9,389 nt of DNA. It comes from Micromonosporaceae bacterium. Its GTDB lineage: Bacteria; Actinomycetota; Actinomycetes; Mycobacteriales; Micromonosporaceae. The notes below the pieces were generated by a model that made no database searches, had not been told where the DNA came from, and saw nothing but the letters and a program-made list of their open reading frames with translations. The stretch is taken from the NCBI GenBank assembly GCA_003543035.1, contig DPJL01000281.1, positions 1 to 9,389 of the forward strand, read 5' to 3'. Positions 5,282 to 9,389 of the stretch are shown here, piece after piece; the first letter of the stretch is position 1; each line of letters begins with the position of its first letter. The position numbers and the translations under genes are program-made.

Positions 5282-6757
5282 CTAGCGACGGTCGTAGGCG
5301 AGATCTGCCAACAGGCCCTCGCAACTGCGCACCACGACACGAGCGGCTCGCTGCTGATTCAGGCTCAACCGGGGATCCTCGGCCTGGTTCTGCCAGCGGT
5401 ACAACGCCTCGTTGCTCAAAGCCCACAGCTCAACGCCGTTGGCGTCATGGTCGACCCCGAGCCGTGCCGCCATGTTGATGCCGTTCCCGCCGACGAGCCG
5501 GTGGGCTTCCGCCGCGAGCTCGGAGTCGAAGCCGGATGCGGTGGCCCGCAAGGTGGCCAGCAGCCGAAGCTCGGAAAAGTCGTGCGAGCCGGCGATGATC
5601 CGCTCCACGTGGGCGAGCAACTCGGCTGCACCTCGCCGAGGTTGGCTGCGCAACATGAAGTCCAACGCCACCAACGCCGAGCGGGCCTTGAGCACGTCAC
5701 GCCGCTCGATGAAGTATTGGTTCATCGACTCGCGCAACTCGGCAAGCCCGCTGCGCTTCACCATCTCTGCCGCCAACTTGGCCCGGGTGTCACTGCCGGT
5801 CCTGATCAGGGTGGTGGCCAAGCGAATGCCGTGGATGCCGAACCGGTCGAGCAACCCACGCCGGATGTCGGTCGCGATCGGTACCGGGAACTCGTTACCC
5901 ACAACGCGATCTGTGGACAGGAGGAACACCTCGATGTCGGCGCGCGGGGCATTCGCCATCGTCTTCAGAGCGGTAAAGTCCCCTTCGGACAGAAGCCGGC
6001 TGGCCAGCGCGATCAGGCCGCCCAACGCGGTTACCCCCATGCACATGGAGTTCACCTGTGGATCCCGATAGTGCTGTCGTGCCAACTGTTTCGCCGCTAG
6101 CAGCGCGTCTATCCGGCCGCCGCCGATCTCGTCGGCACGGGACAGCACCAGCAACACGTTGATCGGAGCGGCCCGGGCCACATCGCCCTCCTGCGCCGAT
6201 TGCAGGATCCGCAAATCGGCACTGCGGACATCAGGAGTCAGGTACAGCACGGCATCTGCATCGCTTAGCACGCGATCGATGGTCGATCCTTGACCGTCCT
6301 CTTCGGACGCGGCGACCGCAGGCGTGTCAAGCAGAATGGCATGCCGCAGGGCGCGGGTCGGCCAGGTCACCACGATGTCGTTGACCCGGTCCGGTCGCCA
6401 TCCACCTATGTCAATCCGGATCCCGCCGGTCGAACGCACTACCGGAAGCTCACGCGACGACCCGTTACCCGAGTACGCCGTGATGTGCGGTTCAGGCCCG
6501 TCCTGGTACCAGGTAAAAGCATTCTTTCCCTCACCGACCTCCACGGGTGCGATCTCCTCGCCGAGGATCGCATTGACCAAGGTGGACTTGCCCGACTTGC
6601 TCGGCCCGGCAATCGCTACTCGCAACGGCTCCTCGAACCGGCCGATGTGGTGGCGCAACATTTCTGCCGCACCCCGGTCGTCGCCATACAGGTCAAGCGC
6701 TTCGTGCAGCAGATCCCAGACCCACTCGTCGAGCCGGGGCCGACTTGCCTGCCTCAT
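5282..6757 (-). CDS. iniC: IniC-like dynamin-family GTPase
   Basis: A 491-residue homologue of mycobacterial IniC (493 residues in M. tuberculosis), recognised from EEPLRVAIAG and GKSTLVNAILGEEIAP in the N-terminal GTPase domain, SRADEIGGGRIDALL, and the C-terminal ARLGVD region. GTPase motifs: G1 GPSKSGKS at 51-58; G2 candidate T82; G3 DTPA at 144-147; G4 SRAD at 206-209. The G3 Gly of DxxG is Ala147 here (codon 6317-6319), where I recall DTPG in M. tuberculosis IniC, so hydrolysis or the switch-II movement may be altered. The rest is helical and fits a dynamin stalk; there is no signal peptide or clear membrane span. ATG 6757 overlaps the iniA stop codon as ATGA, so the two proteins are probably made in step and may act together at the membrane. 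In M. tuberculosis the operon responds to cell-wall inhibitors; that function is transferred by homology. The next gene starts 51 bp downstream with no clear terminator between. Confidence 0.87.
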   Translation of the reverse strand: MRQASRPRLDEWVWDLLHEALDLYGDDRGAAEMLRHHIGRFEEPLRVAIAGPSKSGKSTLVNAILGEEIAPVEVGEGKNAFTWYQDGPEPHITAYSGNGSSRELPVVRSTGGIRIDIGGWRPDRVNDIVVTWPTRALRHAILLDTPAVAASEEDGQGSTIDRVLSDADAVLYLTPDVRSADLRILQSAQEGDVARAAPINVLLVLSRADEIGGGRIDALLAAKQLARQHYRDPQVNSMCMGVTALGGLIALASRLLSEGDFTALKTMANAPRADIEVFLLSTDRVVGNEFPVPIATDIRRGLLDRFGIHGIRLATTLIRTGSDTRAKLAAEMVKRSGLAELRESMNQYFIERRDVLKARSALVALDFMLRSQPRRGAAELLAHVERIIAGSHDFSELRLLATLRATASGFDSELAAEAHRLVGGNGINMAARLGVDHDANGVELWALSNEALYRWQNQAEDPRLSLNQQRAARVVVRSCEGLLADLAYDRR

Positions 6758-8595
6758 GCTCCCGTCCCCAGCCCGGCGCGGGCTCTGGTGGCCGGGCCGG
6801 CGACCAACGCTCGCGCGTCTTCGTAAAGCGCGGCAAGCTGTTTCATGTGCTGGTCCCGTTCGGTGGCGTCGGCGTCGGCCGCCTGCTTGGCCCGGCGGAA
6901 GGAATGCACGAGGGCCTCCTGCAGCTCTTCGGTCAACGCGCTGAAGTGGTCGCGGAGCATTCGCTGCATGTGCCGCACCGTGTCGCGGCAATCCTTGCTG
7001 AATCGGAGAAAGAACTCATCAACGTGCCGCTGGGAAGCCGTCTTCGCGGTGGACTGGCGTCGCCTGAGCAGGGACTTGCTCTCGTCGTAGATGGTCTTCC
7101 CGCCGAAGACCACACCGGCTCCCACCGAATAAGGGTTTATCAGGTGCATGTCCATCAGGCTGGTGGCGAGTCCCACCATCAGCAGGCCACCGTAGGAGCC
7201 GCGTAGTCCGGTGAAGAGCTTCTGGGTGGGCGTGAACTTTTCGATGAACGGCTTCTCGATGATGGGCACCCTTTCGGCGAGGTCGTCGGGGACCTTGACC
7301 GACCAGGTGGGCAGAGCTTCGTAGCCGTATCCGTAGGGCAGGAAATGATCCGCGACCCGCCTCGTGATCGAGTCGCAGCGCTGGACCATCCATCCGTAGT
7401 TGGCCTCCGCCGCCTCGATCAGGTTGTCCTCCAGCCAATCCGCGAAGGTGTCCCAATGATTGAGCGGGTCGGCCTTGTCGAACATTTCATCGACATTCGT
7501 CAGGATTTTGCGGGTGCGGTCGCGCAGGTCGTATTCCAGGTCGGAGATGAGACCCGCCATCTCGTCGTTCAACGTGTTCTGCCACTTCACGGTGCAGCGC
7601 CGCAGGTCCTCCACCGCGCGCTGGGCATCATGCAATTTGGACATTGTGCCAGAGCCGGGAGCTGAGTCGTCAATGGAGGTTTCGGCTCGCAGTGCGGCCG
7701 CCAACTGCTCGATGACTGTGCGGGTGACCAGGCTGACACTGGCCCGCGCAAGCTCGTCGCTCTTGCAGCTCTGGTCATGCATGAGCCGGGATATCAGCGC
7801 CGGGAAGCCGGATTCCGCGTTGATCATCTGGTCGTTCGTCCGGGCGGCCTGAAGCCGGAGCGCGGCAGAGACCGGGATGAGGGCGGCCGGCACACCGACA
7901 CTGGCGAGATGCAGCCGATCCTGCTCCGCCACGACACGCCAGTGCGGCGACATGTCGGTCTTGGTCAGGGCCACGATGACGCGGGCATGCGACTGTGCCA
8001 GTTGTAGCAACAGGTTCAGCTCGGTAACCGATAGCTCACGCGTCGCATCGGAAGCCACGAGCACCACATCGGCGCTGAGCCTCCTGATCGGGGTCAGATC
8101 CTGCCCGTCCACACCGGGTGTGTCGATCACGACCAGGCCCGAGGCAAGCAGCCCTCTCGGGACTCCGATCTCGACATGCACCGGCTCGGAGCCCCAGGCG
8201 TGGCGCAGCTTTCCGCCAACGCCGGCCGGAACCTGGTCGAGGGGCAAAGGGGTCCGGTCGGCCGCGTCCGGCTCCTGACCACCGGTCAGGGCGTGGGCCG
8301 GCAACGATGCCCGGACCATCGCCGCATATGGAGCTTCGGAATGCTTGATGACAGTCGGTAGCACAGTGGTCAAGCCGTCTCCGACCGGGCAGACCGGCGC
8401 ATTGAGCAAGGCGTTGATGAGCTGGCTCTTTCCTTGCTTGGGTTCACCGACCACGAGAACCCGCAGCTGCGGGTCCAGCAGCTGGATCCGCTTCTGTTGC
8501 ACCAACTCGACCAGGTCACTTCGGCCGTGCACAGCACAGACCCGCGCGGTTTCGTCGAGTACCTCGAGCCAGGGTGGCGGTGCCATCACCGACAC
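6754..8595 (-). CDS. iniA: IniA-like bacterial dynamin GTPase
   Basis: A 613-residue bacterial dynamin-like protein matching mycobacterial IniA (640 in M. tuberculosis), with a shorter N-terminus. GTPase domain: G1 GEPKQGKS at 50-57; G2 threonines near 77-81; G3 DTPG at 158-161; G4 TKTD at 211-214; candidate G5 PVSA at 241-244. All key residues are present, unlike the IniC partner. A long helical stalk follows (about 280-450), then GLRGSYGG (463-470) with hydrophobic GLLMVGLATSL and NPYSVGAGVVFGG to about 499, strongly conserved with IniA and the likely membrane-contacting part, then coiled-coil-like helices to about 595. IniA of M. smegmatis is described as a membrane-remodelling dynamin; M. 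tuberculosis IniA is linked to isoniazid and ethambutol tolerance. Start: GTG 8595 is the longest option; ATG 8586 (residue 4) is equally possible, and neither has a good Shine-Dalgarno. It ends with a 4-bp overlap into iniC. Confidence 0.9.
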   Translation of the reverse strand: MSVMAPPPWLEVLDETARVCAVHGRSDLVELVQQKRIQLLDPQLRVLVVGEPKQGKSQLINALLNAPVCPVGDGLTTVLPTVIKHSEAPYAAMVRASLPAHALTGGQEPDAADRTPLPLDQVPAGVGGKLRHAWGSEPVHVEIGVPRGLLASGLVVIDTPGVDGQDLTPIRRLSADVVLVASDATRELSVTELNLLLQLAQSHARVIVALTKTDMSPHWRVVAEQDRLHLASVGVPAALIPVSAALRLQAARTNDQMINAESGFPALISRLMHDQSCKSDELARASVSLVTRTVIEQLAAALRAETSIDDSAPGSGTMSKLHDAQRAVEDLRRCTVKWQNTLNDEMAGLISDLEYDLRDRTRKILTNVDEMFDKADPLNHWDTFADWLEDNLIEAAEANYGWMVQRCDSITRRVADHFLPYGYGYEALPTWSVKVPDDLAERVPIIEKPFIEKFTPTQKLFTGLRGSYGGLLMVGLATSLMDMHLINPYSVGAGVVFGGKTIYDESKSLLRRRQSTAKTASQRHVDEFFLRFSKDCRDTVRHMQRMLRDHFSALTEELQEALVHSFRRAKQAADADATERDQHMKQLAALYEDARALVAGPATRARAGLGTGA

Positions 8596-8616
8596 GATTC
8601 TGCCGATTTCGCAGGA

Positions 8617-8622
8617 ATTATC
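8617..8622 (-). promoter_or_regulatory. Isolated -10-like box upstream of iniA
   Basis: GATAAT on the minus strand, identical to the -10 of the arsR-like promoter, lies between the spacer hairpin and the iniA start and would place a transcript start near 8610. No -35 match sits at the right distance (that position falls in the hairpin loop-side arm). It is recorded only as a possible internal promoter that would let iniA-iniC be expressed apart from iniB. Confidence 0.2.
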
Positions 8623-8629
8623 AAGTGGA

Positions 8630-8665
8630 GGAGGCCGGGTAGTCCAAACGGACTATCCGGCCTCC
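8630..8665 (-). terminator. Strong stem-loop in the iniB-iniA spacer
   Basis: Arms 8630-8645 and 8650-8665 form a 16-bp inverted repeat around a 4-nt loop (AAAC on the plus strand), broken only at 8639/8656. In the minus-strand (operon) RNA that position is an A-C mismatch; in plus-strand RNA it is a G-U pair. No U-tract follows. It starts 26 bp after the iniB stop codon. Likely roles are partial termination, giving more iniB than iniA-iniC message, or an RNA-stabilising or processing structure. It is the largest simple hairpin I see in the window. Confidence 0.6.
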
Positions 8666-8691
8666 ACATTGGACACACGGGCTCTTTGGGA

Positions 8692-9389
8692 TCAGAGAAG
8701 GCCATCCGTGAGTCCGAGCAGCCCACCATCGGACGAGGCGTGAGCTTCGCCACCGAGCCCGAGGCTTCCGGTGAGACCGCCGGTGAGGCTGCCGACACCG
8801 TCGAGCGTGCCCCCGAGACCGCCAGTGACGTCGCCAACCACATTGGTCACCGTGCTGACGGTCACGTCGGCGCTGCCGAGCAGATTGCCCCCGACCACGC
8901 CGTCCAGGGTGCCGCCAAGGCCACCGGTAACGTCGCCCACCACGGAAGTCACGGTGTTCACGGTGACGTCAAGGCTGCCGAGCACCGGATCGGTACTGGG
9001 AAGCACGCCGCCGGCGCCGCCGAGCAGGCCGCCGTCGGCGCCGATCAGACCGGTCGCGGTCCCGACCACGTTGTCCAGCGCGCCGACGTCCAGAGTGCCG
9101 ACCACGTCGTTGACCGGGGACAACCCGGCCGTGACGCCGCCATCGGCGGTGATGCCGAGGTCGCCGCTGGTCTGCAGGGAGGCGGAGCCGTTCAGGCCGA
9201 GCGGGTCGACCGTGATGGCGCCCAGAGCAGCGACGTTGAAGTCGGCGCTAGCCGAGGTCGTGAGGGTGCCGACAGTTTGCGTGCCGACGGCGAGGATCTC
9301 CTGCAGCTGGCCGATGACCGCAGTCGGGTCACTGGTCAGGCTGCCCAGACCGAGGTCCTGCACCGGCAGAAGGCCGGTGAGGCCCTGAA
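8692..9389 (-). CDS. iniB: IniB-like glycine-rich acidic protein (partial, C-terminal part)
   Basis: The open frame runs from the window's right edge to TGA 8694-8692; the N-terminus and promoter lie outside. About 232 residues are visible, built from Gly, Leu, Val, Thr, Ser and Asp. It has no Lys, Arg, Cys, Trp or Tyr, one His, and about 19 Asp and 2 Glu, so it is very acidic. A 34-residue unit (DVTV-TVT-VVGDVTGGLGG, then TLDGV) occurs twice in tandem near the C-terminus; the protein ends GGLLGLTDGLL. The iniB name rests on position directly before iniA-iniC and on composition; the diagnostic N-terminal domain is not in view. IniB has no established biochemical role; the composition suggests a repetitive surface or secreted protein, but no signal can be judged here. 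The GTG at 9363 is internal, since the frame stays open to the edge. Confidence 0.75.
   Translation of the reverse strand, partial: QGLTGLLPVQDLGLGSLTSDPTAVIGQLQEILAVGTQTVGTLTTSASADFNVAALGAITVDPLGLNGSASLQTSGDLGITADGGVTAGLSPVNDVVGTLDVGALDNVVGTATGLIGADGGLLGGAGGVLPSTDPVLGSLDVTVNTVTSVVGDVTGGLGGTLDGVVGGNLLGSADVTVSTVTNVVGDVTGGLGGTLDGVGSLTGGLTGSLGLGGEAHASSDGGLLGLTDGLL
8797..8985 (-). repeat. Two-copy 102-bp tandem repeat inside iniB
   Basis: Two direct copies offset by exactly 102 bp (34 codons), about 8797-8883 and 8899-8985. They are very similar in protein sequence (VTVSTVTNVVGDVTGGLGG against VTVNTVTSVVGDVTGGLGG) but carry many synonymous third-position differences. The duplication is therefore not recent and has been kept at protein level. 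Confidence 0.75.

Noticed and set aside
6758..6991. Upstream extension of the IniC frame
   Set aside because: It overlaps the iniA 3' end out of frame; ATG 6757 gives the ATGA overlap and the expected IniC length.
8771..9388. 205-codon plus-strand open frame rich in Pro, Thr and Val
   Set aside because: It is the mirror of the Gly/Asp/Thr repeats of the iniB-like gene; its low-complexity look is a by-product of that composition.
1..9389. Mobile element, CRISPR array, tRNA or toxin-antitoxin pair
   Set aside because: No transposase or integrase motif, no regularly spaced repeats, no tRNA-like cloverleaf and no small paired genes were found by eye. The only tandem repeat is inside the iniB coding sequence.

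Overview
The window looks like chromosomal DNA of a mycobacterium or close relative (Mycobacteriales). It is GC-rich and carries an iniB-iniA-iniC type locus, found mainly in mycolic-acid actinobacteria. Other supporting signs are GTG starts and a promoter that appears to give a leaderless transcript. I see no tRNA, rRNA, CRISPR array, insertion sequence or phage gene. Family assignments come from motifs and recalled family sequences, not from a search.

Left part (1-4311). A haloacetate-dehalogenase-like alpha/beta hydrolase (176-1039, minus) is divergent from a plus-strand group. That group begins with the frameshifted remains of a small CsbD-family stress gene (1145-1311). Next comes a FAD oxidoreductase with a C-terminal Rieske [2Fe-2S] domain (1385-2899), then a berberine-bridge-like FAD oxidoreductase (2995-4311). 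The two redox genes lie 95 bp apart on one strand and may be co-transcribed. In both, a short perfect hairpin overlaps the Shine-Dalgarno sequence. The three enzymes suggest small-molecule or xenobiotic oxidation, but no substrate can be named.

Right part (4234-9389, all minus strand, read right to left). The partial iniB-like gene (cut by the right edge) is followed by a 96-bp spacer with a strong 16-bp stem-loop. Then come the dynamin-like GTPase genes iniA and iniC, which overlap by 4 bp. Fifty-one bp further on is a two-gene unit: an ArsR-family repressor, probably leaderless with a palindromic operator in its promoter, and an SRPBCC/AHSA1-like protein overlapping it by 17 bp. In M. tuberculosis the iniBAC operon is induced by cell-wall inhibitors, and IniA is a dynamin-family membrane-remodelling GTPase. 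This copy probably has an equivalent envelope role. The ArsR-SRPBCC pair may be a separate ligand-responsive unit that also receives read-through.

The left and right blocks converge with a 78-bp overlap of coding sequence (4234-4311). The features most worth a second look are: the G3 motif of the IniC homologue, which reads DTPA instead of DTPG; the complete absence of Lys and Arg from the visible IniB part; the iniB-iniA hairpin; the csbD remnant that runs in frame into the oxidoreductase; and changed active-site residues in the hydrolase and the BBE-like enzyme.
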